The position numbers and the translations under genes are program-made. A stretch of 64,000 nt of DNA from Vreelandella neptunia (GTDB lineage: Bacteria > Pseudomonadota > Gammaproteobacteria > Pseudomonadales > Halomonadaceae). The stretch is taken from NCBI RefSeq assembly GCF_022489065.1, contig NZ_JAKVTW010000008.1, forward strand, positions 62,001 through 126,000, in the 5' to 3' direction. Below the pieces are notes generated by a model that ran no database searches, was not told the origin of the DNA, and worked only from the letters and a program-made list of their open reading frames with translations. How positions within the stretch are numbered: position 1 is the first letter of the stretch; every line of letters begins with the position of its first letter. Shown piece after piece: positions 15,609 through 26,459 of this stretch.

Positions 15609-18218
15609 TTACGCAGCAGTGGACTCAAGAAAGTCCTGGGCAAAACGCTGCAGAACGCCACCGGCGGTGTAAATCGATACCTCCTCAGCCGTATCTAATC
15701 GGCACTTCACTGCAACCTGCACGCTTTCTCCACTCTGGCGGTGGATCACCAGGGTGAGCATCGCCCCTGGCGAAACCGCGCCCTCAACATCGAAAGTTTC
15801 GGTGCCATCCAAGCCTAGGGTTATGCGTGTAGTGCCGGGCTCAAACTCCAGTGGCATTACCCCCATACCAATAAGGTTGGTGCGGTGAATACGCTCAAAG
15901 CCTTCGGCGGCAATTGCCTCTACGCCCGCCAGCGCGACCCCTTTGGCCGCCCAGTCCCGTGAGGAGCCCTGACCGTAATCCGCCCCGGCGATAATAATCA
16001 GCGGCTGCTTGCGGGCCATATAAGTTTCGATGGCTTCCCACATGCGGGTCACTTCGCCTTCCGGCTCTACCCGCGCCAGCGAGCCCTGCTTTACCTTGCC
16101 GTCGGTGTCGCGCACCATTTCGTTAAACAGCTTGGGGTTGGCGAAGGTGGCGCGCTGTGCAGTGAGGTGATCGCCACGGTGGGTGGCGTAGGAGTTGAAG
16201 TCCTCCTCTGGAACGCCCATTTTGGCCAGGTACTCACCCGCCGCGCTGTTGAGCTGTATCGCGTTGGAAGGCGAAAGGTGATCGGTGGTGATATTATCCG
16301 GCAGAATTGCCAGCGGCCGCATACCTTTCATGGTGCGCACCTTAGCCATATTGCCCTCCCAGTAGGGCGGGCGACGTATATAGGTACTCTGCGGCCGCCA
16401 ATCATATAGCGGGCTCACCTGGGCGCGGGCGCTCTTATCCAGGTCGAACATGGGAATATAGGTTTGCCGAAACTGCTCCGGTTTTACCGACGCTTTGACA
16501 ATGGCGTCGATCTCCTCATCGGCGGGCCAGATATCCTTCAAGGTAACGGGGTTACCCGCTTGATCGATACCCAGAATATCTTTCTCAATATCAAAGCGAA
16601 TGGTGCCCGCAATGGCGTAGGCGACCACCAGGGGCGGTGACGCTAAAAAGGCCTGCTGGGCGTGGGGGTGAATCCGACCATCAAAGTTACGGTTACCGGA
16701 AAGTACCGCCGTGGCGTAGAGATCACGCTCGATAATTTCCTGCTGGATTTTTGGTTCCAGCGCCCCGGACATGCCGTTGCAGGTAGTGCAGGCGTAGGCC
16801 ACCACACCGAAGCCGAGATTTTCCAGTTCACTCATTAAACCGGCTTCTTCCAGGTACATCTTGACGGTTTTCGAGCCCGGCGCCAGCGACGACTTCACCC
16901 AGGGCTTGCGCAGCAGACCCAGCCTGTTAGCGTTACGGGCAATCAGCCCTGCGGCTACCATATTGCGGGGGTTAGAAGTATTGGTGCAGCTGGTAATGGC
17001 AGCTATGATCACGGCGCCATCGGGCATTTTACCGGCTTTCTCCTCTGCCTGTGCCGCCTCAAGACCCACGGCAATACCACGCTGAGCAAGTTCCGAAGTA
17101 GGCAGGTGGGCATGGGGATTGGAGGGCCCTGCCAGCGTGCGTGTAACCGATGAAAGATCAAAAGTCAGCACTCGCTCATAGGTCACTTCAGTGAGGCTGT
17201 CCGCCCAGAGGCCGGTATGCTTGGCATAGGTTTCCACCAGCGCTACCTGCTCGTCCTCGCGACCGGTGATTTTCAGGTAATCGATGGTTTGGCCGTCGAT
17301 ATAGAACATCGCCGCCGTGGCACCGTATTCAGGGGTCATATTGGAGATTGTGGCGCGATCACCCACCGTCAGCGCGTCAGCGCCTTCGCCATAAAACTCC
17401 AAATACGCCCCGACGACGCGCTCTTTACGCAGGAATTCGGTGATCGCCAGCACCATATCAGTGCCGGTAATACCTGGCTGCAGTTTGCCAGTTAGTTCTA
17501 CGCCAACGATATCCGGCAGGCGCATCATGGAAGCACGCCCCAGCATCACGCTTTCGGCTTCAAGCCCACCCACACCTACGGAGATAACGCCCAGAGCATC
17601 CACCATGGGCGTATGGCTATCGGTTCCCACACAGGTATCCGGGTAGGCAATGCCGTCACGGTTCTGTACCACCGGCGACATCTTCTCCAGATTGATCTGG
17701 TGCATGATGCCGTTACCGGGGGGGATCACATCGACATTCTCAAAGGCCGTCTTGGTCCAGTTGATAAAGTGAAAGCGGTCATCGTTGCGGCGATCTTCAA
17801 TGGCGCGATTTTTCTCAAAGGCGCCCTCTTCTGAGCCTGCATGCTCCACTGCCAGCGAATGGTCGACAATCAATTGGGTCGGCACGACGGGATTAACTTT
17901 GGCGGGATCGCCGCCCTTCTCGGCAATGGCGTCGCGTAGCCCAGCCAAGTCGACTAGTGCGGTTTGGCCCAGGATGTCGTGGCAAACGACACGGGCGGGG
18001 TACCAGGGAAAATCCAGATCGCTCTTGCGCTCGATCAGCTGTTTTAAGGCATCGGTGAGCAGCTCAGGGTCGCAGCGGCGCACCAGCTGTTCCGCCAGTA
18101 CGCGAGAGGTGTAAGGCAGTTGTGCGTAGGCACCTGTCTGGATATCTTCCACCGCCTCACGAGCATCAAAAAACTCAAGCTCTGTGCCAGGCAGCGGTTT
18201 ACGGTATTGGGTATTCAT
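15609..18218 (-). CDS. acnD: Fe-S dependent 2-methylcitrate dehydratase AcnD
   Basis: About 869 residues from the ATG at 18218 (MNTQYRKPLPG matches known starts; a GTG at 18233 is possible; neither has a strong ribosome site). Aconitase family: substrate and cluster motifs VCHDILGQTALVDLAG, CVGTDSHTPMVDALG, the [4Fe-4S] cysteines in ITSCTNTSNPRN and YACTTCNGMSG, and the swivelling C-terminal domain with GADYGQGSSRDWAAKG. It dehydrates 2-methylcitrate in a PrpF-dependent way. A terminator hairpin lies just upstream, behind prpC, so its level may be lower than that of prpBC. Confidence 0.95.
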   Translation of the reverse strand: MNTQYRKPLPGTELEFFDAREAVEDIQTGAYAQLPYTSRVLAEQLVRRCDPELLTDALKQLIERKSDLDFPWYPARVVCHDILGQTALVDLAGLRDAIAEKGGDPAKVNPVVPTQLIVDHSLAVEHAGSEEGAFEKNRAIEDRRNDDRFHFINWTKTAFENVDVIPPGNGIMHQINLEKMSPVVQNRDGIAYPDTCVGTDSHTPMVDALGVISVGVGGLEAESVMLGRASMMRLPDIVGVELTGKLQPGITGTDMVLAITEFLRKERVVGAYLEFYGEGADALTVGDRATISNMTPEYGATAAMFYIDGQTIDYLKITGREDEQVALVETYAKHTGLWADSLTEVTYERVLTFDLSSVTRTLAGPSNPHAHLPTSELAQRGIAVGLEAAQAEEKAGKMPDGAVIIAAITSCTNTSNPRNMVAAGLIARNANRLGLLRKPWVKSSLAPGSKTVKMYLEEAGLMSELENLGFGVVAYACTTCNGMSGALEPKIQQEIIERDLYATAVLSGNRNFDGRIHPHAQQAFLASPPLVVAYAIAGTIRFDIEKDILGIDQAGNPVTLKDIWPADEEIDAIVKASVKPEQFRQTYIPMFDLDKSARAQVSPLYDWRPQSTYIRRPPYWEGNMAKVRTMKGMRPLAILPDNITTDHLSPSNAIQLNSAAGEYLAKMGVPEEDFNSYATHRGDHLTAQRATFANPKLFNEMVRDTDGKVKQGSLARVEPEGEVTRMWEAIETYMARKQPLIIIAGADYGQGSSRDWAAKGVALAGVEAIAAEGFERIHRTNLIGMGVMPLEFEPGTTRITLGLDGTETFDVEGAVSPGAMLTLVIHRQSGESVQVAVKCRLDTAEEVSIYTAGGVLQRFAQDFLESTAA

Positions 18219-18245
18219 AGCAGGCAGACTCACAAGAAGGGGCTG

Positions 18246-18275
18246 AAAAAAAGCCCGGTGATCAAGCCACCGGGC
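18246..18275 (-). terminator. internal terminator between prpC and acnD
   Basis: On the minus strand an 8-bp perfect stem GCCCGGTG / CACCGGGC (18253-18260 and 18268-18275) with a 7-base loop is followed by seven T. It sits inside the prp operon, 10 bases past the prpC stop, so it probably reduces read-through into acnD-prpF-prpD. Confidence 0.78.
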
Positions 18276-18285
18276 AGCACGCGGA

Positions 18286-19413
18286 TCAGTCTCGCGCTTC
18301 TATCGGCACCCACTCACTCTTCTCGGGACCCGTGTAATCGGCGCTGGGGCGAATAATGCGGTTGTTTGCGCGTTGCTCAAACACGTGGGCCGCCCAGCCG
18401 GTAAGCCGCGACATCACAAAAATCGGCGTGAACAGCTTGGTGGGAATATCCATAAAGTGGTAGGCGCTGGCGTGGAAGAAATCGGCGTTACAGAACAGCT
18501 TCTTCTCGCGCCACATCACTTCTTCAACCCGCTCGGAAACCGGGTAGAGCACTTTGTCGCCGACATCGTCGGAGAGCTTCTTGGACCAGTGCTTGATAAT
18601 CGCGTTGCGCGGGTCGGACTCACGATAAATCGCATGACCGAAGCCCATGATCTTATCTTTGCGCTCCAGCATCCCCATGATTTTGCTTTCCGCTTCTTCC
18701 GGCGACTGCCAGTTTTCGATCATTGCCATGGCTGCTTCGTTAGCACCGCCATGCAGCGGGCCGCGCAGAGAACCAATCGCGCCGGTGACGCAGGAGTGCA
18801 TATCGGAAAGCGTTGAGGCGCACACCCGTGCGGTAAAGGTAGAGGCGTTAAACTCGTGCTCGGCATAGAGAATCAGTGATACGTTCATTACCCGGGCGTG
18901 CAGCTCTGAGGCGGGTTCGCCACGCAACATGTTGAGGAAATGGCCACCCACTGAGTTATCGTCAGTTTCGGTGTCGATACGCACGCCGTCGTGGGAGAAG
19001 CGGTACCAGTAGCAAATAATCGAGGGCAGCACCGCGAGCAGCCGGTCGGCAACATCCTGCTGCTGGTCGAAGCTCTCCTCGGTTTCCAGATTGCCTAGCA
19101 TTGAGGTGCCGGTGCGCATCACATCCATAGGGTGGGCGTCTTTGGGAATCTGCTCAAGCACTGTTTTCAGCGCATCGGGCAACCCACGCAGGCTTTTCAG
19201 CTTGGCGATGTAGTGATCTAATTCGCCTTGGTTGGGCAGCTTGCCCTTCAATAGCAGGTAAGCGACCTCTTCGAATTTGGCTTTTTCAGCCAGTTCTTTG
19301 ATATCGAAACCACGGTAGGTCAGGCCTGAACCTGTTTTGCCTACTGTACATAGCGCGGTGGAACCGGCGCTCTGGCCACGCAGTCCTGCACCTGTTGCGG
19401 GTTTATCAGCCAT
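18286..19413 (-). CDS. prpC: 2-methylcitrate synthase
   Basis: 375 residues, citrate synthase family of the short type. It joins propionyl-CoA and oxaloacetate. Seen: GLTYRGFDIKELAEKA near the start, NASTFTARVCASTLSD, RGPLHGGANEAAM with the catalytic His, GFGHAIYRESDPRN with the second His, and the Asp-bearing ADFFHASAYHFM region. Length fits PrpC rather than the 430-residue citrate synthase GltA. Second gene behind prpB, followed by a terminator. Confidence 0.95.
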   Translation of the reverse strand: MADKPATGAGLRGQSAGSTALCTVGKTGSGLTYRGFDIKELAEKAKFEEVAYLLLKGKLPNQGELDHYIAKLKSLRGLPDALKTVLEQIPKDAHPMDVMRTGTSMLGNLETEESFDQQQDVADRLLAVLPSIICYWYRFSHDGVRIDTETDDNSVGGHFLNMLRGEPASELHARVMNVSLILYAEHEFNASTFTARVCASTLSDMHSCVTGAIGSLRGPLHGGANEAAMAMIENWQSPEEAESKIMGMLERKDKIMGFGHAIYRESDPRNAIIKHWSKKLSDDVGDKVLYPVSERVEEVMWREKKLFCNADFFHASAYHFMDIPTKLFTPIFVMSRLTGWAAHVFEQRANNRIIRPSADYTGPEKSEWVPIEARD

Positions 19414-19488
19414 GTTGTGTCTCCTAACTCTGCTTTTATTTTAAATTGTGTTTTTCAAATATGGTCGTTCGTTAAGCTGGCGCTTGGT

Positions 19489-20379
19489 TTATTGGTCATC
19501 GCCTTTCTCGGCAAACAGCGCGTCGAGCTTTTGTTCAAAGTCGTGGTAGTTCAAAAAATCATAGAGTTCGTCGCGGGTCTGCATGATAGGCACCACGTCT
19601 TTTTGGTGGCCGTTGTCGAGGATGCTTTGATAGACCTGCAGCGCCGCGGCATTCATGGCGCGGAACGCGGAGAGCGGATAAAGCACCATACGACAGCCAA
19701 CGTCGCCAAGCTCTGTTTGAGTAAACAGCGGCGTAGCGCCAAACTCGGTGATGTTAGCCAAAATGGGCGCATTAACCCGTTCACAGAAAGCTTTGTAGTC
19801 ATCCAGGGTATGAACCGCTTCGGCGAAGATGGCATCTGCCCCCGCTTCCACGCAGGCGTTGGCACGCTCAATAGCCGCATCAAGTCCCTCTTTTTGAAAC
19901 GCATCGGTGCGGGCAATCAAATAGAAGTCGGGGTCAATTTTGGCATCGGCCGCCGCTTTAATACGGTCGACCATCTCCTGCTGGGAAACAATCGCTTTAT
20001 TGGGGCGGTGACCACAGCGCTTTTGCGCTACCTGGTCTTCCATATGAATCGCCGCCACACCAGCGCGCTGCACCTCTTTGACGGTACGGGCGATATTAAA
20101 GGCGCCGCCCCAGCCGGTATCGATATCCACCAGCAGCGGCAGCTCGGTGGCGCCGCAGATACGGTGGGCATCCTCCACCACATCGTTCATGGTCGTCATA
20201 CCCAGATCCGGCAAACCAAACGAAGCGTTGGCCACACCGCCACCGGAGAGATAAATGGCCTGATGGCCCACTTTCTCGGCCATTAACGCAGTGTATGCAT
20301 TGATAGTGCCTAAGATCGGCAGCGGGCGGTTAACTTCGAGGGCGGCCCGAAAGCGGGCGCCGGGCGTCATCTGGGACAT
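19489..20379 (-). CDS. prpB: 2-methylisocitrate lyase
   Basis: 296 residues, isocitrate lyase superfamily. It splits 2-methylisocitrate into pyruvate and succinate, closing the methylcitrate cycle. Seen: [28 protein letters not shown] with metal-binding Asp residues, and the active-site loop [10 protein letters not shown] (KRCGH signature). CAGGAGT precedes the ATG. It lies 76 bases behind gntR in the same direction. The long opposite-strand frame over it (19417-20286) is a shadow. Confidence 0.95.
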   Translation of the reverse strand: MSQMTPGARFRAALEVNRPLPILGTINAYTALMAEKVGHQAIYLSGGGVANASFGLPDLGMTTMNDVVEDAHRICGATELPLLVDIDTGWGGAFNIARTVKEVQRAGVAAIHMEDQVAQKRCGHRPNKAIVSQQEMVDRIKAAADAKIDPDFYLIARTDAFQKEGLDAAIERANACVEAGADAIFAEAVHTLDDYKAFCERVNAPILANITEFGATPLFTQTELGDVGCRMVLYPLSAFRAMNAAALQVYQSILDNGHQKDVVPIMQTRDELYDFLNYHDFEQKLDALFAEKGDDQ

Positions 20380-20455
20380 GGGGCGTTACTCCTGTTGTTC
20401 TGATATCGTGCGGGTTTGGCACTAATTCAGTTGATTTTTTAGTTATCTTTTAGCT

Positions 20456-21253
20456 TTACGATTTGGACGCTGTCTCTTCTAGGGCTGCGGCGTAACGATC
20501 CGCCACGTTGGCACGGGAGGCGCTGACATGACGGCGCATCAGCAGCTCGGCGAGCTCCGCGTCCCCCGCTTCGATAGCATCGACAATGCGGTGGTGCTCC
20601 ACAAAGGCGCGCTGGGGTCGCGTGCCACTGGCACTAAACTGAGTGCGATAAAGGCGCACAAGGTAGTAAAGGTCATCGCAGAGCAGGTTCATGAGCATCT
20701 TGTTGTGACTGCCCTGAACAATGCAGTAGTGAAAATCGAGATCGCCTTCGCGCTGATAATAAGCCTCACCACGCTTTAGGTCGGCCTGGCCTTCGTGAAG
20801 TGCCAACACATCCCGCAACCCCTGTACCTCTTCCGGCGACATATGCTCCGCTGCTAGGCGCGCCGCCATACTTTCAAGGGCTTCACGCAGATCAAAAAGC
20901 TCTAGCAGCTCTTTCATTGAGAGTTTAACCACCCGTGCGCCCACATGGGGAACGCGCTCGATCAGGCGGTGGGCTTCCAGTCGTCGCATTGCCTCGCGCA
21001 ATGGGCCCCGTGAAATACCGTAGGTTTTAGATAACCCCGGCTCGGTAATTTTACTGCCAGGGGCGAGCTCACCGCGCACGATGGCATCCTGCAACTGATG
21101 AAAGACCCGCTCCGCAAGCGTACGCACCTCAGGCAGCGAGCTTTCAAGCCCCCCGGCTTCCGTAGCAGACGCCTCAGAGCGGGCTGTTTCAGTTCGCGGT
21201 GACCCAGATAAAATCTTAGCGGCGGTTGGGGTGTCAGAAACGAGCGTTGCCAT
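20456..21253 (-). CDS. GntR/FadR-family regulator of the prp genes
   Basis: 265 residues: an unusually long N-terminal leader of about 45 residues, a winged helix-turn-helix (LGELAPGSKITEPGLSKTYG and RGPLREAMRRLEAHRLIERV), then a helical FCD ligand domain with the metal/ligand positions DLREALES and FHYCIVQGSHN, and LVEHHRI-like HHRIVDAIEAGD. FCD regulators respond to organic acids; its place at the head of prpBC-acnD-prpF-prpD suggests that it represses the methylcitrate genes until a pathway intermediate binds. A perfect palindrome sits 4 bases upstream of its start codon. Confidence 0.88.
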   Translation of the reverse strand: MATLVSDTPTAAKILSGSPRTETARSEASATEAGGLESSLPEVRTLAERVFHQLQDAIVRGELAPGSKITEPGLSKTYGISRGPLREAMRRLEAHRLIERVPHVGARVVKLSMKELLELFDLREALESMAARLAAEHMSPEEVQGLRDVLALHEGQADLKRGEAYYQREGDLDFHYCIVQGSHNKMLMNLLCDDLYYLVRLYRTQFSASGTRPQRAFVEHHRIVDAIEAGDAELAELLMRRHVSASRANVADRYAAALEETASKS

Positions 21254-21257
21254 AGTT

Positions 21258-21271
21258 AATTGTCGACAATT
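21258..21271. promoter_or_regulatory. GntR operator palindrome before gntR-prp
   Basis: AATTGTCGACAATT is a perfect 14-bp palindrome ending 4 bases before the gntR start. It carries the GT..AC core of FadR-subfamily operators. A near copy of the core, TGTCAACAAT, lies at 21377-21386. This fits autoregulation and control of the divergent prp and pabB region; the proximity to the start codon suggests a roadblock type of repression. Confidence 0.65.
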
Positions 21272-21508
21272 GAAAAGTAATCAAACTCTAGCGTGTGCCC
21301 ATTGAACCGTCAACCAACCTTGTTTGCCGATTTTATACGCCTTTCGTTGTATTCATCAGCCTAGCTAGCGGCTACCTGTCAACAATCAGCCAGTTGATGG
21401 CGCTTGTGTTTACAGCGTTGCGTGAGAAAGGCGTCGAAGCCTAACGCTGGTGTCATTGTCTGCGCCCCTCTAAAATGGCTCGCCTTTAACTGGCGAGACG
21501 TTTGCTTA

Positions 21509-22864
21509 ATGATCAAGGCGTTGACGATAACTGCCCTGCCCTACTCTCCCGATCCTTTGGGCGTATTCGCCTGCTTGCGCGGTAGGCCTGGCGCCGTGCT
21601 GCTTGATAGCGGCCGCCCCGTGGCTAACGGACGCTTTGATATCATCAGCAGCGACCCTCTTGCCACACTGGAAGTGTCCAGCGCCGGCAATGCGAGTCTC
21701 TTGTCTAATCAGCTCGGAGTTACACCCCATATAGACAACGATGCATTTGCGCTTCAGCAGTGGCTTCTGGATCAGCTTGAGTTCCCGAATATCATCAGTG
21801 AACTCCCCTTTCTCGGCGGACTTATTGGCTACTGGGGCTACGATCTGGGCCGTGAGTCGTTATCCGTCGTCAGCCTTCAAGCGAAAGCGGTCTCTTTACC
21901 CCAGGCACGCTTAGGGCTCTACGATTGGTGTATTACTCTTGATCACGTGACCCAACAAGCGTGGTTAATCGCCACCCCGGAACGTCGTGAGCAAGTTAAG
22001 GATTGGCTTGGCCAAACGCCCGTACAGCCCAGCGCTTTTGCACTCAACAGCCCCTTTAAGGCCGAGCTTAGCTATCAACAGTACGTGTCACGTTTTGACG
22101 CCGTTCAGCGTTACATACGAGCAGGCGATTGCTATCAAATCAATCTGGCGCAACGCTTTTATGCCGATTACCAAGGGGATGAGTGGCAGGCGTATCAACA
22201 GCTGCGGGAAGCGACCCCCACGCCCTATTCGGGCTTTATGGCCTGGGGCGACAAGGCCTTGCTCTCACTTTCGCCAGAGCGGTTTATTCAGTGTCACAAT
22301 GGCGAGGTCGAAACACGGCCTATTAAAGGCACCCGCCCGCGGGGAGTTACGCCTAAAGAGGATCAAGCATTGGCCGAAGAGCTGATGAGCAGCCGCAAAG
22401 ATCGCGCTGAGAATGTGATGATCGTCGACCTGTTGCGCAATGACTTAGGCCGCGTATGCCAGCCCGGCTCCATTCGCGTACCACAGCTATGCCGCTTAGA
22501 GAGCTACCCTAATGTTCACCACTTAGTGAGCGTAGTGCAGGGTAAATTGGCTGATAATTACACGCCTCTATCACTTCTTGAGGCGGCCTTTCCCGGCGGT
22601 TCAATTACCGGTGCCCCCAAAATTCGTGCGATGCAGATCATTGATGAGCTTGAGCCCTGCCAACGCAGCGTCTATTGCGGCAGCCTGGGCTATGTGGATG
22701 TGCGGGGAAGCATGGATACGTCAATTGCCATACGCACGATGGTCGCCGAGGCGGGAAGACTGCATGTTTGGGGCGGTGGTGGCTTGGTGGCTGACTCCCA
22801 AGCAGACGAAGAGTACACCGAAACACTGGATAAAATCCGCCACCTTATTGGCGCTTTGGAATAA
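21509..22864 (+). CDS. pabB: aminodeoxychorismate synthase component I
   Basis: About 451 residues from the ATG at 21509; the longer frame to 21404 has no support. Chorismate-binding family; together with an amidotransferase it makes 4-amino-4-deoxychorismate for folate. The choice between PabB and TrpE is set by the motif PIKGTRPRG: the Lys is the PabB nucleophile, whereas the real TrpE at 47045 has PIAGTRKRG. Also seen: MIVDLLRNDLGRVC and GGSITGAPKIRAMQII. It diverges from gntR-prp. Confidence 0.92.
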   Translation: MIKALTITALPYSPDPLGVFACLRGRPGAVLLDSGRPVANGRFDIISSDPLATLEVSSAGNASLLSNQLGVTPHIDNDAFALQQWLLDQLEFPNIISELPFLGGLIGYWGYDLGRESLSVVSLQAKAVSLPQARLGLYDWCITLDHVTQQAWLIATPERREQVKDWLGQTPVQPSAFALNSPFKAELSYQQYVSRFDAVQRYIRAGDCYQINLAQRFYADYQGDEWQAYQQLREATPTPYSGFMAWGDKALLSLSPERFIQCHNGEVETRPIKGTRPRGVTPKEDQALAEELMSSRKDRAENVMIVDLLRNDLGRVCQPGSIRVPQLCRLESYPNVHHLVSVVQGKLADNYTPLSLLEAAFPGGSITGAPKIRAMQIIDELEPCQRSVYCGSLGYVDVRGSMDTSIAIRTMVAEAGRLHVWGGGGLVADSQADEEYTETLDKIRHLIGALE

Positions 22865-22981
22865 GCAACGGCGTTTCTAAATCAAAAAGGAATATAAAAG
22901 ACTAACTAAACGGTATTGGGGAGTCAGGGCTCGGGTTTGATAGCCTAGTCACCATGACTATACACCCGAACAGGAGGCAGC

Positions 22982-23614
22982 ATGTCCTCAGAGCTTGACG
23001 CGATCAATAACGAATTTGCTAACAACGGTAGCAAAAATCCGCAGGGCTTGGTTGAGTGGGCGCTGGCCCAGGGCGCACGACCTATCTGCACCACCAACTT
23101 TCGACCCTTCGAGGCGGTGATTCTGCATATGGTGAGCCAAGTGCGCCCAGACATCCCCATTGTGTGGATGGACAGCGGCTACAACACTGAAGCGACGTAT
23201 CAATTCGCCGATGAGGTGATCAAGCAGCTCAACCTGAACATAGTAAGCTTTGTGCCCAAGCGTACCCGCGCTCATCGCGAAGCGCTGGAAGGCCCCATGC
23301 CAGGCATAGACGACCCGCGCCACGCGGCTTTTACCCAGGAAGTAAAACTTGAACCGTTCGAGCGCGCGCTGCGTGAAATGCAGCCCGATGTCTGGTTCAC
23401 CGCGTTGCGCGCTGAAGACACACCCGAGCGTGCCAAAATGCAGCCGGTTAGCCGCAACAGCGACGGCCTATTGAAAGTCGCCCCGCTGCTGCAGTGGAAC
23501 GCCAAGGATATGTACCAATACCTTCAGGCGCATAACTTGCCCAACAACTTCGACTACTTTGACCCCACCAAAGTGGAAGAGAAGCGCGAGTGCGGGCTGC
23601 ACTTACAGCACTAA
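22982..23614 (+). CDS. cysH: phosphoadenylylsulfate reductase
   Basis: 210 residues, PAPS/APS reductase fold. Seen: TTNFRPFEAVILHMVSQ (the P-loop-like start), VWMDSGYNTEATYQFADE, WFTALRAEDTPERA and the catalytic C-terminal ECGLH. The paired cysteines that bind [4Fe-4S] in APS reductases are absent, so a thioredoxin-dependent PAPS reductase is more likely. AGGAGGC precedes the ATG. It converges with cysB, and trxA is 1.4 kb away. It is somewhat short of E. coli CysH (244 residues). Confidence 0.9.
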   Translation: MSSELDAINNEFANNGSKNPQGLVEWALAQGARPICTTNFRPFEAVILHMVSQVRPDIPIVWMDSGYNTEATYQFADEVIKQLNLNIVSFVPKRTRAHREALEGPMPGIDDPRHAAFTQEVKLEPFERALREMQPDVWFTALRAEDTPERAKMQPVSRNSDGLLKVAPLLQWNAKDMYQYLQAHNLPNNFDYFDPTKVEEKRECGLHLQH

Positions 23615-23627
23615 TCTTCCCTAATGT

Positions 23628-24976
<1,349 letters not shown>

Positions 24977-25300
24977 ATGGCTAATAATGTTGATGTCACC
25001 AACGCCAATTTTGAGCAAGAAGTCCTCAACGCTGAACAGCCTGTGCTAATGAAATTTTGGGCGCCTTGGTGTGGCCCGTGTAAAGTGATGGCCCCGGTCG
25101 TTGATGAAGTAGCTGCAGAACGTCAGGACAGCCTGAAAGTGGTTAGTGTCAACGTAGACGACGCACCTGAAATTGCTGCCGAGCAAGGCGTGCGCGGTGT
25201 GCCTACCGTCATGCTGTTTAAATCCGGCACCAAAGTTGCTTCACTGGTTGGCGCGCAATCTAAATCACAGCTAACGCAGTTCATCGAACAAAACGCTTGA
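24977..25300 (+). CDS. trxA: thioredoxin 1
   Basis: 107 residues, normal thioredoxin length, with the redox motif WCGPCK at about residues 31-36 and the cis-proline loop RGVPTVMLF. It reduces disulfides in the cytoplasm and is the electron donor for the nearby PAPS reductase type CysH. GGGAG precedes the start. A strong terminator follows. Confidence 0.97.
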   Translation: MANNVDVTNANFEQEVLNAEQPVLMKFWAPWCGPCKVMAPVVDEVAAERQDSLKVVSVNVDDAPEIAAEQGVRGVPTVMLFKSGTKVASLVGAQSKSQLTQFIEQNA

Positions 25301-25321
25301 TAGCTGCACCTAGCACGTATA

Positions 25322-25355
25322 AATACCGCCGACAGTGTCGGCGGTATTATTTTTT
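25322..25355 (+). terminator. strong terminator after trxA (bidirectional)
   Basis: A 12-bp perfect stem (25322-25333 and 25337-25348) with a 3-base loop is followed by ATTTTTT. It also precedes the stop of the convergent permease gene, whose own strand shows an A/T-rich flank, so it can serve both. Confidence 0.88.
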
Positions 25356-26459
25356 CTAATGCTTGCGCCTCCACGGCGGCAGGGTCGCATCGCTCGCCCT
25401 ACTATCTTTTAAACGTCGCTTTCCAGGCCCTAACAGCCGAGCAATCCAGCGCGTTTCCGGGTGGCTGTCCAAGGCGATTTTCAGCGTCATTGTCAGCATT
25501 ACCGAAAGCAGCATTCCCGCCGCACCAAATATCCAGCCCCATACCACCAGCGATAAAAACGCGACAAAGGTAGAAAGTCCGAGCGCCTGCCCCATTACCC
25601 GAGGCTCAATCAAGTTACCGAGCACAAAGTTGATAATCAGATAGGCAGAAGCTAAAAGCATTGCTTGAAAAGCGCCACCATCTTGCGCAATCAGTAGCAA
25701 GAGTACCGGCGGTATAGCGGCCAGCGCGGAACCAATATTGGGAATAAAGTTGAGCGCAAAGGCTAACACCCCCCATAGCAGCGGAAACTCAACGCCCACA
25801 ATCAGACAGGAGAGCCAAACCAGCACACCGGTGGCTAGACTGATCATGGTTTTAACGGCAAGGTAGCGCTTTAGCGTTAGGCTGAACTCACTGAAACGCT
25901 TCAAGCTAGGCGCAGGGTTCTCTAAAGCCCGAGAGACTTTGTCACGTACATTTAATGTTTCAAACAGCATGAAGATGACCAGCAGTCCAACAATCACGCT
26001 CTGCATAAAAAGATTACCAAGCTGACTCAACAGCTCTGGCATCCAAGAGCCTTCATCCTCTCCCGAAAAGAGCGAGTTTATCTGATCAGGATTAATCGCC
26101 AAGCCCCGTGAAGAGAGCGCATTGAGTAAATTCCAATACTGTTCATAGAGACGCGATTCAATATCAGGCAACGCCGCCAAAAAGGTACTAAAGCTATTAA
26201 CCACCAGTAGGCCAATAAGCGATATAAACGCCAGCAAAACCATCAACGTTAGAAATGCCGACATACGCATACTCAAGCCGCAGCGATGCAGCCACTGCAC
26301 CGGCGAAGTACACACCACTGCGATAAATATCGCCAGTAGCAACGGCACCAGCAAGTCACCGCCTGCTTTCATACCCGCAATGATCACTACCAACGCGGCG
26401 AGAGCCAAGGTGGCATTGAGTGGAATACTGCGATAATCCTCATCCGACAAGTTCGACAT
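25356..26459 (-). CDS. AI-2E family transporter (PerM/YdiK type)
   Basis: 367 residues with about eight membrane helices: two near the start (LAALVVIIAGM, LLVPLLLAIFIAVV), a long soluble stretch with the coiled segment IESRLYEQYWNLL, and a C-terminal cluster with the family hallmark FIPNIGSALAAIPPVLL and GNLIEPRVMGQALGLS. The family was named for an autoinducer-2 exporter, but members also include Na+/H+ exchangers, so the substrate here is open. It is a single gene. Confidence 0.88.
   Translation of the reverse strand: MSNLSDEDYRSIPLNATLALAALVVIIAGMKAGGDLLVPLLLAIFIAVVCTSPVQWLHRCGLSMRMSAFLTLMVLLAFISLIGLLVVNSFSTFLAALPDIESRLYEQYWNLLNALSSRGLAINPDQINSLFSGEDEGSWMPELLSQLGNLFMQSVIVGLLVIFMLFETLNVRDKVSRALENPAPSLKRFSEFSLTLKRYLAVKTMISLATGVLVWLSCLIVGVEFPLLWGVLAFALNFIPNIGSALAAIPPVLLLLIAQDGGAFQAMLLASAYLIINFVLGNLIEPRVMGQALGLSTFVAFLSLVVWGWIFGAAGMLLSVMLTMTLKIALDSHPETRWIARLLGPGKRRLKDSRASDATLPPWRRKH

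Noticed and set aside
16861..18356. Several plus-strand open frames opposite acnD and prpC
   Set aside because: No ribosome sites or family motifs; shadows of acnD and prpC.
19417..20286. 289-residue open frame on the plus strand opposite prpB
   Set aside because: It is fully antisense to a well-supported prpB with all catalytic motifs; GC-rich third positions create long shadow frames.
21509..22864. A second trpE
   Set aside because: The PIKGT motif with Lys marks aminodeoxychorismate synthase, and it lies outside the trp genes.
22982..23614. Assimilatory APS reductase instead of PAPS reductase
   Set aside because: The Cys-Cys pairs that bind the [4Fe-4S] cluster are not present; only ECGLH is.
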